NCBI GenBank assembly: GCA_905198575.1
Contig: CAJKDC010000057.1
Location: 1 to 18,925 of the forward strand
Direction of reading: 5' to 3'
DNA: 18,925 nt
From: an uncultured Bacteroides sp.
GTDB lineage: Bacteria; Bacteroidota; Bacteroidia; Bacteroidales; Bacteroidaceae
The translations under genes and the position numbers were made by a program. Under the pieces are notes generated by a model. That model was not told the origin of the DNA. It made no database searches and saw only the letters and a program-made list of their open reading frames with translations. Below, piece by piece: positions 9,261 to 17,091 of this stretch. Within the stretch, counting starts at the first letter, position 1; each line of letters begins with the position of its first letter.

Positions 9261-11557
9261 TTCAATACATTTAATTTTCCATTATTTTTTATTTTCACCA
9301 AGGCTGTTTCATTAGCTCCTACCTGAACTTTTTTCCATAAAGAATAGGATAAAAAATCTAATGGCTTTAATGCATCAGTTTGTTTTTCTGAAAAAATACT
9401 GACTTCAGCTGATTCACTGGTAGGATTTTTAATTTCTAATAAAAGCTCTTTTTCTGTTCTACTTTTGATAATGGCTTCCACATGATCTAATACAAGTATT
9501 TTTTCCGTATCTGTTTGTACATAAATACCTGGATTCTGCAACATAGATAACAAGGCAACAGTTTCCCAAGCCATATTTGAATCTCCTCTTGCAACCATAC
9601 CAATATTTTGTGATCCTTCCCAATCACTTAAATTTACTCTTTCTGAAACAGAGCCCCATTCACCATCAGGAATTATAGAATTATTTGGCATATTTACATA
9701 CTGAACTACATTGTGAACAATATCTTTTAAAAGTTCAGCATATCTTTCATCCCCTGTCGCTCGGTACAGTTTAAACAAAAAATCTCCAGACAATATATAT
9801 ATCCCAGGAGCACTATGCTCATTTTGAACGCTTGCCCAAACTGATCCAGCTGATTTCGCAGAGATACGCCCTAAATCCGATCTTTTAGGGAAGTCATAGT
9901 CGTAAGAAACAACCCAGGAAGAAAAGAACGCTGCAGCACTTTTACCTTTTTCTAACCAGGAATCTTCCCCTGTGATTTCATACAAAGTTAATAATGACTC
10001 AACATATTCTGCAGCAGATTCACTATCTGGACATTGAAGTATTTCAGCAGGACCACCTCCCAAATATCCATTCATTAAAAAATGATCATAATAATAATTT
10101 GCAGCTTCTTTTGCAATTTGTAAATATACAGGTGTTTTGTAAATAGCATAGGCTCGGGCCAAAGCTCCAATATTAATAGCACCGGCAGTAGAGTTAAATA
10201 TATCCGGTTTTCCTGTTTCTACATCTATAAATTGACCAAACTCTCCATATTGTTTCCACAAATTAACCAAGCCGTTTGCTGCTTTTTGAAACATACGATC
10301 CCAAGACTTAAGAGTACTCTCATCTATCTCTTTTTTAACTCGTAAAACCTCTCTGATTTGAATTCCTGTATATAAACTCAATCCAGTCCTTCTGACCAAT
10401 GAAATAGATGAATCTCTTTTCATTTCATGTAGTTTATCTCCAAAAAGAACCCCCTTTTTAGACATTGCATAAAACAGTCCGGATTTACCTTGCATCTCAG
10501 AAAGCACATTCATACTTTTGACCACGCGTTGAACACGATTCTTAGTAGCACAAATTGCTTGAGGTAAAGCATAAACAGGAATACCACTCCATCCAGTTTG
10601 TATATGCCCAAATGGAGAATCCGCATTAGGTTTATTACAAATGTATCCCCAATGTGAATCCTCATACCATTTTTCTTTATCATGGTGTTCTAATATGCTC
10701 TGTACAGTATGACTGAAACTATTTCTATTAACATAAATATTTTTACCAGATAAAGACTTTCTGACAGAAAAGCATTTTTCATAAAAATCAGCTATACCTT
10801 TGGCCGGGAAATCCCATAATTGTAGACGAATTTGAGTAATATCTCCTTTTTTCATTGCTACCCCCTTATCATTACTAGGTACAAATCCACACATCACATA
10901 ACGCCGTTTTCTTACTCCTGGAGCCATGACTCTCAAGAGTATTTTTCCTTCTTCAAGATTTTCTTGAATATAAAAGCCTGATTCCCCAACATGTGTTTTT
11001 GGATCAGTCAGTAATATGAAACCTCTTTTCAATTTCGGGTTATAAAAACATAACATAGGAGTGGCACAATTGCTAGTTAATAATTCAACTTCCGATATAC
11101 CACCTGAATTTAGCCGAGGTATATTAGAAACTGTTATTGGCATATTTATATGTTTATCATGCTCATCTGCGATATAAGGAGGATAACCGACAGAGATTGA
11201 TTTGAATCTGTTTCCATTATATAATGCAGCTGGCGCAAAAAGCATGTTTCTTTTATCCCATTGTTCAATTTTGAAGTCAATAGCAAATCCAATATTAGAA
11301 ACACAGCCATCCTTTAGCTCAAAATTATAATCCAATTGCTGTCCTATAGTATCATTTAAATCATATTTTTTCAAAGAAACATTCCAATTTGATTCTCCAA
11401 TCTTATTTTCCCCCAATTCACAGGACTTTATCTCTTTAATATTATTACCCTTATAAGAAATTATATTTGTGGAGATCTTATACGTTATTTTCTGTGCGAA
11501 ACATAGATTATGACTTATGTTTAATATGAATGCAATTATAATTAGACTTGTTTTCAT
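9257..11557 (-). CDS. Exported alpha-toroid protein, putative glycosidase or lyase of unrecognised family
   Basis: This 766-aa protein has a Sec signal peptide (about residues 1-22, ending CFAQ). Residues ~25-260 are beta-rich. Residues ~275-675 are helical with the spacing of an alpha/alpha toroid: TGWSGIPVYALPQA (321-334), SAAEYVESLLTLYEITG (514-530), SVWASVQNEHSAPGIY (572-587) and GDFLFKLYRATGDERYAEL (591-609) resemble the hairpins of six-hairpin glycosidases. H581 and E580 are conspicuous polar residues at a hairpin end. A short beta domain (~680-766) closes the protein. I cannot name the family. It is the first gene after the 198-nt spacer containing two inverted repeats, and its stop codon overlaps the next start by 4 nt, so the two toroid proteins may work together. 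Its coding sequence is visibly AT-richer than the genes at the low-coordinate end (one sampled 60-base line has 15 G+C). That suggests a different origin from those neighbours. Confidence 0.65.
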   Translation of the reverse strand: MKTSLIIIAFILNISHNLCFAQKITYKISTNIISYKGNNIKEIKSCELGENKIGESNWNVSLKKYDLNDTIGQQLDYNFELKDGCVSNIGFAIDFKIEQWDKRNMLFAPAALYNGNRFKSISVGYPPYIADEHDKHINMPITVSNIPRLNSGGISEVELLTSNCATPMLCFYNPKLKRGFILLTDPKTHVGESGFYIQENLEEGKILLRVMAPGVRKRRYVMCGFVPSNDKGVAMKKGDITQIRLQLWDFPAKGIADFYEKCFSVRKSLSGKNIYVNRNSFSHTVQSILEHHDKEKWYEDSHWGYICNKPNADSPFGHIQTGWSGIPVYALPQAICATKNRVQRVVKSMNVLSEMQGKSGLFYAMSKKGVLFGDKLHEMKRDSSISLVRRTGLSLYTGIQIREVLRVKKEIDESTLKSWDRMFQKAANGLVNLWKQYGEFGQFIDVETGKPDIFNSTAGAINIGALARAYAIYKTPVYLQIAKEAANYYYDHFLMNGYLGGGPAEILQCPDSESAAEYVESLLTLYEITGEDSWLEKGKSAAAFFSSWVVSYDYDFPKRSDLGRISAKSAGSVWASVQNEHSAPGIYILSGDFLFKLYRATGDERYAELLKDIVHNVVQYVNMPNNSIIPDGEWGSVSERVNLSDWEGSQNIGMVARGDSNMAWETVALLSMLQNPGIYVQTDTEKILVLDHVEAIIKSRTEKELLLEIKNPTSESAEVSIFSEKQTDALKPLDFLSYSLWKKVQVGANETALVKIKNNGKLNVLK

Positions 11558-11604
11558 AGTAACAATAAATATGAGTTCTTAGAAAAATGGGGTAATATCA
11601 TATC

Positions 11605-11626
11605 ATGAATAAAACATTTTATTCAT
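11605..11626. repeat. Perfect 22-bp palindrome in the operon spacer
   Basis: The arms ATGAATAAAA (11605-11614) and TTTTATTCAT (11617-11626) are perfect inverted copies around a CA dinucleotide. It lies 47 nt upstream of the ATG at 11557. In the transcript it would form an AU-only-to-AU-rich hairpin with a tight loop. It is not followed by a U-tract, so it does not look like an intrinsic terminator. A dimeric regulator site or an RNA processing element is possible; function is inference only. Confidence 0.6.
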
Positions 11627-11634
11627 AGATTAAT

Positions 11635-11693
11635 AATAGAACTGATTTGCAAAGTCAATCTGTCCAATATTGAATTTGTAAACCAGTTCTATT
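11635..11693. repeat. 59-bp imperfect inverted repeat with TAAT on both flanks
   Basis: The left arm 11635-11659 begins AATAGAACTG and the right arm 11669-11693 ends CAGTTCTATT; 22 of 25 positions pair, with a 9-nt loop. The sequence TAAT lies directly before (11631-11634) and directly after (11694-11697) the repeat. That pattern would fit a small inserted palindromic element with a 4-bp target duplication, but in AT-rich DNA the flank match could be chance. On the transcribed strand, one of the three non-matching positions is a G-U wobble, so a strong hairpin is expected 62 nt after the stop of the 938-aa gene. It may lower read-through or protect the upstream mRNA end. Confidence 0.6.
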
Positions 11694-11755
11694 TAATTCC
11701 ACAGAAAGGAAATGCCTAATTTGGTAAGTAATCTAAAAAACTTAATAATTAAAAT

Positions 11756-14572
11756 TTACTCGAATACATACCAGTTACAGTAATAAGCTGGAATTTCAAT
11801 TTCCATATCAATGGAATAATCACGGTTCAATTCTTTCACTTCTGTAGTGCCGTCCGATTTCCGGATTGTCACCTTGTCTTGTAATCCCGTATAATATAAA
11901 GGAACGCGTATGTTTTTCTTGATAGGACTGGATAATGGATTGTACACCATCATCAAACCTTTTTCCTTTAGTTCAGGATTGACATGTATAAAGCCATCCC
12001 AGTCACTTCCATCGGCACGTCGCAGATGAATGATGTCCGAATTTAAAATTGCGCGATGCTCTTTGTAAAAATCAACCCATTTTTTTACGATTGCTTTTGT
12101 CTCCGGAGCATCATACAGTTGCGGACCACGGTAACAGGCTATAACACCTGCACCAAAGTTATTTGCCAGACGCATTTCGTAATGAGGCAGGTGTTCATTC
12201 AAAGGCTCTATTGTGGCCTCCTTTCCACCCCCATGATACTCAACCAACGGCACCATCATCCAACCCATAGAAGGGGCTTTCAGCCATGTTCCATCATAAA
12301 TGTTCTGTCTTTCGATAATCTCTTGCTGTTTACGGGGTAATGACCAGTTGGTTTCACGATAACCCATGCCGGTCTTGTTCTGCCCGTTCATAAAATACCA
12401 GTCCGGAATATTCAGAAATATACCTTGTGATTTGCAATCCTGATAAAATTTCTTTATGGTCTGATACTGCTTCCATTGAGAGTCATTCAAGCCCTTATGT
12501 CCGGGGTGGGAGGTTGAGGCACATTCATCACCGGGATAACTGCCGTCGTGCTCCAAAATATCCTGACCGGTTTCTTTAAAATAGGTTCTTAATTTCCGCA
12601 TATATTCTTGTCCCCATTGGCTTTCGATACATGGAGAAGCACCAAACTGAGGAGTTTTTCCTTCGGGCATCACCACGTCATTCTCTTTGTCAATGCTTCG
12701 ACTGGCCAACAAAGAATAGCCACCCAAAGCGATTCCTTTGCTATGGGCATAATCGGCCAGGTCTTTCATTCTTTTCAGATTAGCCGGACTGTCATCTTCC
12801 ATGTTTACGCCACTCCAAAACGTCATGATAACCATTTCGAATCCAACTTCTGCACATTGGTCGATTGCCTTTTTTACCGATTCATTATCTGCATTCCGGA
12901 CATGCATGAAAATAGGATTCTCTGCAACCCAAGGTGCAGCCACTCTGTACATTTTTCTTATCTGAAGCGTCTTGCGTTCCTTGTCCCAAGAATCATGAAA
13001 CAACTCCCAGATACGATGGCTTGAGAAGACACCCCCGGCCTTAATTTCGAAGGCAGGACCATATTCGGGGTAACTTTCAAGCAGACAAGGAATATTCATC
13101 AGCCAGTCTATCTGTGTCGTGTATTTTGGGTCTTTTTTCCAATGTACATGATGCTGTACCCCCTGATTGGCAAATTCATCATTTTTATCCTGCTCGTTGG
13201 CATGTACAAAATCCGATTCTACTGTGATATTAGGAGTAATAAAGCTCCGATTAAAAACAGCTGCATTCTCTGGCTCCATCACCGCTAAGATTTCACTTTT
13301 ATAAGTGTCCACGCAAACTGGGCTAGCCGAATTATTTTTAACAGACAGCCATTTACTGATAAGAGGAATGCCGTCGTATATTTCATAATGAACATTTACT
13401 TCAAGATCCTTTAAATAAGCAAATTGCATTGAACCGTTGGCAGCAGGAATACCTCCAAAAGCATTTAAAAAGTCAATACGACATCTTCCCGGCTCTCCCT
13501 TCTCCGAAAATTCTGAGTTACCGCCATTCAAGTCCATTTTCCCGACCCGAACACATTGAGACAAGGCGTCGCCAGAAAGAGCTATCTCTTTCAGTTCATT
13601 CCATTTGACACCATCGTACGAGAAACTGCAGATAACGGATGAGCCGGTACGCTGTATTTTCAAGTACACAGGCTCTCCCGGACGATATCCCGAAAACTCC
13701 ATTTCATATTCCATCCCCGCACCAGTTACTCCAAATTTAGAATCTGCTGTGCGTAAATAGATTTTTACTGTTTTATTATTGAATACCCATGCCATTCCCG
13801 GTCCCCAGCTGGCTGCTTTGTCCGTCCCAGGATGAATTTTTGTTATAAGAACTTCAGTGCTGGCAGGAAGTTTTCTCTCCGCATAAGCACAGGTATTGGC
13901 AGGAATCAATATTTCTCCAGACTTTCCTTCATTCTCAAACGAATTCGACTTATTGCTGGCCGATGTTATTACGCTCCAGCCTGCTGGTACGGATTGTATA
14001 AAATCCGACTTAAAGATGGATTCCCGATTTTCGTCAGAAGTAAAGCGAGATTCCAAACGGCGCAGCAATTGTTCGTTAGCCTTGTACTTCAGGATTAATT
14101 CTTTCCCTTTTGCCGGCCATGCTGGATTGCTGGCCATCCACTCTTTACGAGGTTTCCATGCAAACCTTGACTGGATGTCTGATACTTCATATCCATCATA
14201 TTGAAAAGCCATTGAGTCTGGAGTCATGGCTTCTAACCACTCCGGTAATAAATAGTTATGTACAGGTTGCCCCAAAAGTCCCCCTATTGGAATCTGGATA
14301 TGATTAATCTCAATCTCAGCTTCGGGGCGAACCGAGCGCAACATGCCCTCACCTGTCATTAAATTATTTAAACGAACCGTCGTTCCATCTTTAAAAACAC
14401 GTTCAATCAGTCCATTACTTATGACCAGATCACCGCCAGTTTCTCTTATAGAAGCTTGGTACCCTTTGCTATTTAACATCCAATCATTTTGAACTTGACT
14501 GTATGTATTTGATTTTGCAGATCCACAGATCTGCAAAATCATACATGCTAAAAAGATTAACCTTGTTTTCAT
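11756..14572 (-). CDS. GH36/alpha-galactosidase-like exported enzyme with an inserted lectin-like domain
   Basis: This 938-aa protein has a Sec signal peptide (about residues 1-19 or slightly longer; the Cys at 16 is in a poor lipobox context). Residues ~45-190 start a super-sandwich typical of GH36-like enzymes (NGLIERVF at 53-60, LMTGEGMLRSVRPEAEIEI at 71-89, GGLLGQPVHNYLLPEW at 97-112). Residues ~190-372 look like an inserted concanavalin-A-like/DUF1349-type domain (WGPGMAWVF, YLRTADSKFGV, YDGVKWNELKEI, VRVGKMDL). The sandwich then resumes to ~550. A TIM barrel follows: FEMVIMTFWSG (578-588), ILEHDGSYPGDECAS (672-686), FLNIPDWYFMNG (719-730) and GMGYRETNW (735-743). D676 is the candidate nucleophile and E740 or D724 possible partners. 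A small beta domain ends the protein. Clan GH-D membership is likely, but specificity is unknown; the alpha-galactosidase label is only a family resemblance. The gene starts 3 nt after the upstream lipoprotein stop. Confidence 0.72.
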   Translation of the reverse strand: MKTRLIFLACMILQICGSAKSNTYSQVQNDWMLNSKGYQASIRETGGDLVISNGLIERVFKDGTTVRLNNLMTGEGMLRSVRPEAEIEINHIQIPIGGLLGQPVHNYLLPEWLEAMTPDSMAFQYDGYEVSDIQSRFAWKPRKEWMASNPAWPAKGKELILKYKANEQLLRRLESRFTSDENRESIFKSDFIQSVPAGWSVITSASNKSNSFENEGKSGEILIPANTCAYAERKLPASTEVLITKIHPGTDKAASWGPGMAWVFNNKTVKIYLRTADSKFGVTGAGMEYEMEFSGYRPGEPVYLKIQRTGSSVICSFSYDGVKWNELKEIALSGDALSQCVRVGKMDLNGGNSEFSEKGEPGRCRIDFLNAFGGIPAANGSMQFAYLKDLEVNVHYEIYDGIPLISKWLSVKNNSASPVCVDTYKSEILAVMEPENAAVFNRSFITPNITVESDFVHANEQDKNDEFANQGVQHHVHWKKDPKYTTQIDWLMNIPCLLESYPEYGPAFEIKAGGVFSSHRIWELFHDSWDKERKTLQIRKMYRVAAPWVAENPIFMHVRNADNESVKKAIDQCAEVGFEMVIMTFWSGVNMEDDSPANLKRMKDLADYAHSKGIALGGYSLLASRSIDKENDVVMPEGKTPQFGASPCIESQWGQEYMRKLRTYFKETGQDILEHDGSYPGDECASTSHPGHKGLNDSQWKQYQTIKKFYQDCKSQGIFLNIPDWYFMNGQNKTGMGYRETNWSLPRKQQEIIERQNIYDGTWLKAPSMGWMMVPLVEYHGGGKEATIEPLNEHLPHYEMRLANNFGAGVIACYRGPQLYDAPETKAIVKKWVDFYKEHRAILNSDIIHLRRADGSDWDGFIHVNPELKEKGLMMVYNPLSSPIKKNIRVPLYYTGLQDKVTIRKSDGTTEVKELNRDYSIDMEIEIPAYYCNWYVFE

Positions 14573-14575
14573 ACA

Positions 14576-17041
14576 TTACTTCTTTATTTGTTCTGGATTT
14601 CCTAAAGCTTTAAACTCAACATCAATCAGAGGAGCTTTGGATGAAGAAAAATCACACTGTATTGTTACGTTGTTTTTCCCCTTTTTCCAGGAAATAGTCT
14701 CTGCTATCGGATAACTTTTACGTGCTTTCCAACAATTATCACAAACATAAACTTGTTTTCCGTCACAATATAGTTTATCACCAGCTTTTAATGATTCGTT
14801 AATCTGTATAGGAGTGCAACCTTCAATCAAAATCTGTAAATTCGATATGAAGCCTCCTGCCTCTTCTCCAGCTTTGACAATAGCATAAAATTGAGCCGGT
14901 TGTTTTTCATACGGATTTTCAAAATTGAACTTACTTAGTAATGGTTCTCCTGTCTGTACAGAACGATATTTATGCTGATTGCCATTTTTCAACGTTACAT
15001 CATACAAAGTCCACGATGAATCACCGTTCTTTTCCAAATGGAATTCATTAACAGGATTTTTCATACGTTCTCTTTGACTGGATGTAAACAAATCTAGATT
15101 ACGGACTTTCTGCCATTCCCGAATAGCTTCAAACAGCAGACTCTTGAAACCATTTTGTTCTACACTTTCATCTACCCGAAGCAAATATCCGGCATCAAAA
15201 GCCGCACTACGGGCTTGTATCCATTCTATATCCTCAGGACGATAAGTCTGTTCTAATTTAAACCATCCTAACATACCAGGCATTAAATTACGTTCGAAAT
15301 AACGCTGGTTTTCCAGTCGATAATTAACCTGACTTTGTCGTAAATTATCATACCAAGGTTCCCCCCAGTTCATAAACGAATAAATATGCCACCAGTAATG
15401 GAATGGAGACGACCCACAAGATATTATATTCTTCTGATCCAAATTCTGATACCATTGTTTTAAAAACATTGACGCACCCATACACCCATGACCAGTAGGA
15501 GAGCCACCATAATAGCCGTCGAAATCCATCAGTGCAATTCCTGTTTCATTACAAACCTCAGCCAAACGTTTTGCATAAACATCACTTAACTGTAAATCAG
15601 GGAAAAAACCACTATAACAGTTATTCAACAGCTTATCAATCTTCTCTCCTTTTTTATGCTCTGAAGGAATCGTACCAAACTGACCGCGTGTACAATCCAA
15701 CAGTTTGTAAGGTTTGCTTGTAGAAATTTCACGATAAGAAACAATTTCATCACCAATCTTGGCTGAATGGGTTTCACCCAGATAGGTAAAGAACTCAGGA
15801 GATTCTATTTCTATTTCAGTAGCTGTAGCATTAATATCCTGTGTTAATACTGAACTACCCGAAATAGCCAAGCTGTCACTCGGAACCGGAGACACATACG
15901 GATCATGCGTAGAAGTAAACATCGTTAATGTATGTACACCGATACTTATACCACGTGACTTAGCCTTGTCAGTGAAAGCTTTAATCTGCTCTGCTCCTTT
16001 GGGGAAACGAGAAGTATGTAAATCGAAGTGACCCCAGCTTTTGAATATATCACCGATATGAATCAGCTTAAAGTTGCATGAATCAGCATAATCCAAAGCA
16101 TTATCCAAGGATTGTCCTTCATAAAGCATATAGGCTGGATTCACCTCTTTTCTTTTCTTAATCCATTCTCCGTTAATCATCGGATGAGGAAGTCCTTCTT
16201 TTAATTCTATATCGCCTATCACATCTACCGCCTTAGATGACGGAGATGCAAAAAATGCAATAGCACTTCCGATATAATCCTGATCCACCGGAACTACAGT
16301 CTGTCTGCGTCCCATATAGTCAATTACTTTCTCAGTCTGCCAATCGCGAGCAAAGAATTGGATATCACTACCATAATCACGCTCAACAGCTGCATTTCCA
16401 CGCCACTGTCTCACATATTCTGGCATGTCCCCCTCTTCATTCACGTTTATATCAGAAATTTGAGTGCCTATCTGATCTTTCAGTTCATCAGGAACCTGCT
16501 GCCCTGGAAGTGGATTAATATAAAAACTGCCAGTAGCATCATCTCCCAAATGAGGACGACCTTCGGTAGTAAAAATATTCAATGCCTGAACACCTACGGC
16601 AAAGCATGTATCTCTTACAACACCAACGGTTTCACCGATATATTGTGAAATGGAAGTAGCGTAAGGTCCCCATGATACAGCCTCTATTTTATCCCGATTG
16701 CTCAACGACTTCAACTCAAATCGGACATAACCACCTTTTATTTCCGCTGCGATTTCTGCGACTGATTCATTTTCAAAGGTTATTATAAATTTATTTCCCT
16801 CTTTTACAGAACTGACGGGCTGAATATATTTTTGACCATCATATAATGTAAGTAAAGGAGATGGTACCTTTTCTGTCAAATAATCTACTCCGGTAACTTT
16901 ATCTACAACTTGACAAAGTACTCCTTTTTCATTAATGCCAATCGTCGCATAATCTGTTTCCAGCTTATCAACAGACATTGACTGACAAGAATATAAAAAT
17001 ATTCCTAAAAATATATTTGCACCTATATATTTCATTCTCAT
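14576..17041 (-). CDS. Lipoprotein with putative TIM-barrel glycosidase fold and extra C-terminal sandwich; paralogue of the 1774-4035 product
   Basis: This 821-aa lipoprotein has the lipobox LYSC with C19 as anchor. ATG at 17041 (MRMKY) and ATG at 17035 (MKYIG) both give good signal peptides. Domain order matches its paralogue. An N-terminal mutarotase-like sandwich (~25-265) carries PSPLLTLYDG (60-69) and WGPYATSIS (124-132). The barrel start has GLPHPMINGEWIKK (283-296). An inserted module at ~398-472 reads KIGDEIVSYREI, LLDCTRGQFGT, then H462 and G465. The barrel continues with MDFDGYYGG (505-513) and GHG (517-519). Residues ~700-821 form a beta-sandwich-like extension absent from the shorter paralogue and possibly carbohydrate-binding. 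It is the first enzyme gene after SusD, 50 nt away. In many PULs that position holds a surface glycan-binding protein or endo-acting enzyme, so it is a candidate for the first cut of the polymer. The family appears uncharacterised. Confidence 0.7.
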   Translation of the reverse strand: MRMKYIGANIFLGIFLYSCQSMSVDKLETDYATIGINEKGVLCQVVDKVTGVDYLTEKVPSPLLTLYDGQKYIQPVSSVKEGNKFIITFENESVAEIAAEIKGGYVRFELKSLSNRDKIEAVSWGPYATSISQYIGETVGVVRDTCFAVGVQALNIFTTEGRPHLGDDATGSFYINPLPGQQVPDELKDQIGTQISDINVNEEGDMPEYVRQWRGNAAVERDYGSDIQFFARDWQTEKVIDYMGRRQTVVPVDQDYIGSAIAFFASPSSKAVDVIGDIELKEGLPHPMINGEWIKKRKEVNPAYMLYEGQSLDNALDYADSCNFKLIHIGDIFKSWGHFDLHTSRFPKGAEQIKAFTDKAKSRGISIGVHTLTMFTSTHDPYVSPVPSDSLAISGSSVLTQDINATATEIEIESPEFFTYLGETHSAKIGDEIVSYREISTSKPYKLLDCTRGQFGTIPSEHKKGEKIDKLLNNCYSGFFPDLQLSDVYAKRLAEVCNETGIALMDFDGYYGGSPTGHGCMGASMFLKQWYQNLDQKNIISCGSSPFHYWWHIYSFMNWGEPWYDNLRQSQVNYRLENQRYFERNLMPGMLGWFKLEQTYRPEDIEWIQARSAAFDAGYLLRVDESVEQNGFKSLLFEAIREWQKVRNLDLFTSSQRERMKNPVNEFHLEKNGDSSWTLYDVTLKNGNQHKYRSVQTGEPLLSKFNFENPYEKQPAQFYAIVKAGEEAGGFISNLQILIEGCTPIQINESLKAGDKLYCDGKQVYVCDNCWKARKSYPIAETISWKKGKNNVTIQCDFSSSKAPLIDVEFKALGNPEQIKK

Positions 17042-17091
17042 AATTAAAACTCTTAAATCTTAATCATTGTTTTTATCCCAATAGTAGCAAA

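Noticed and set aside
11635..11693. Intrinsic terminator ending transcription after the 938-aa gene
   Set aside because: The hairpin is strong, but no run of U follows it on the minus strand. The downstream genes have no visible promoter, so full termination is not supported.
11558..11755. Promoter for the 766-aa gene in the 198-nt spacer
   Set aside because: TTTG occurs on the minus strand, but no TAnnTTTG at the expected distance was found, so no promoter is called.
17042..17091. Promoter between susD and the 821-aa lipoprotein gene
   Set aside because: A TTTG and a weak TAAGATTT-like segment occur, but the match to the Bacteroides -7 element is poor and the 50-nt gap is normal within an operon.
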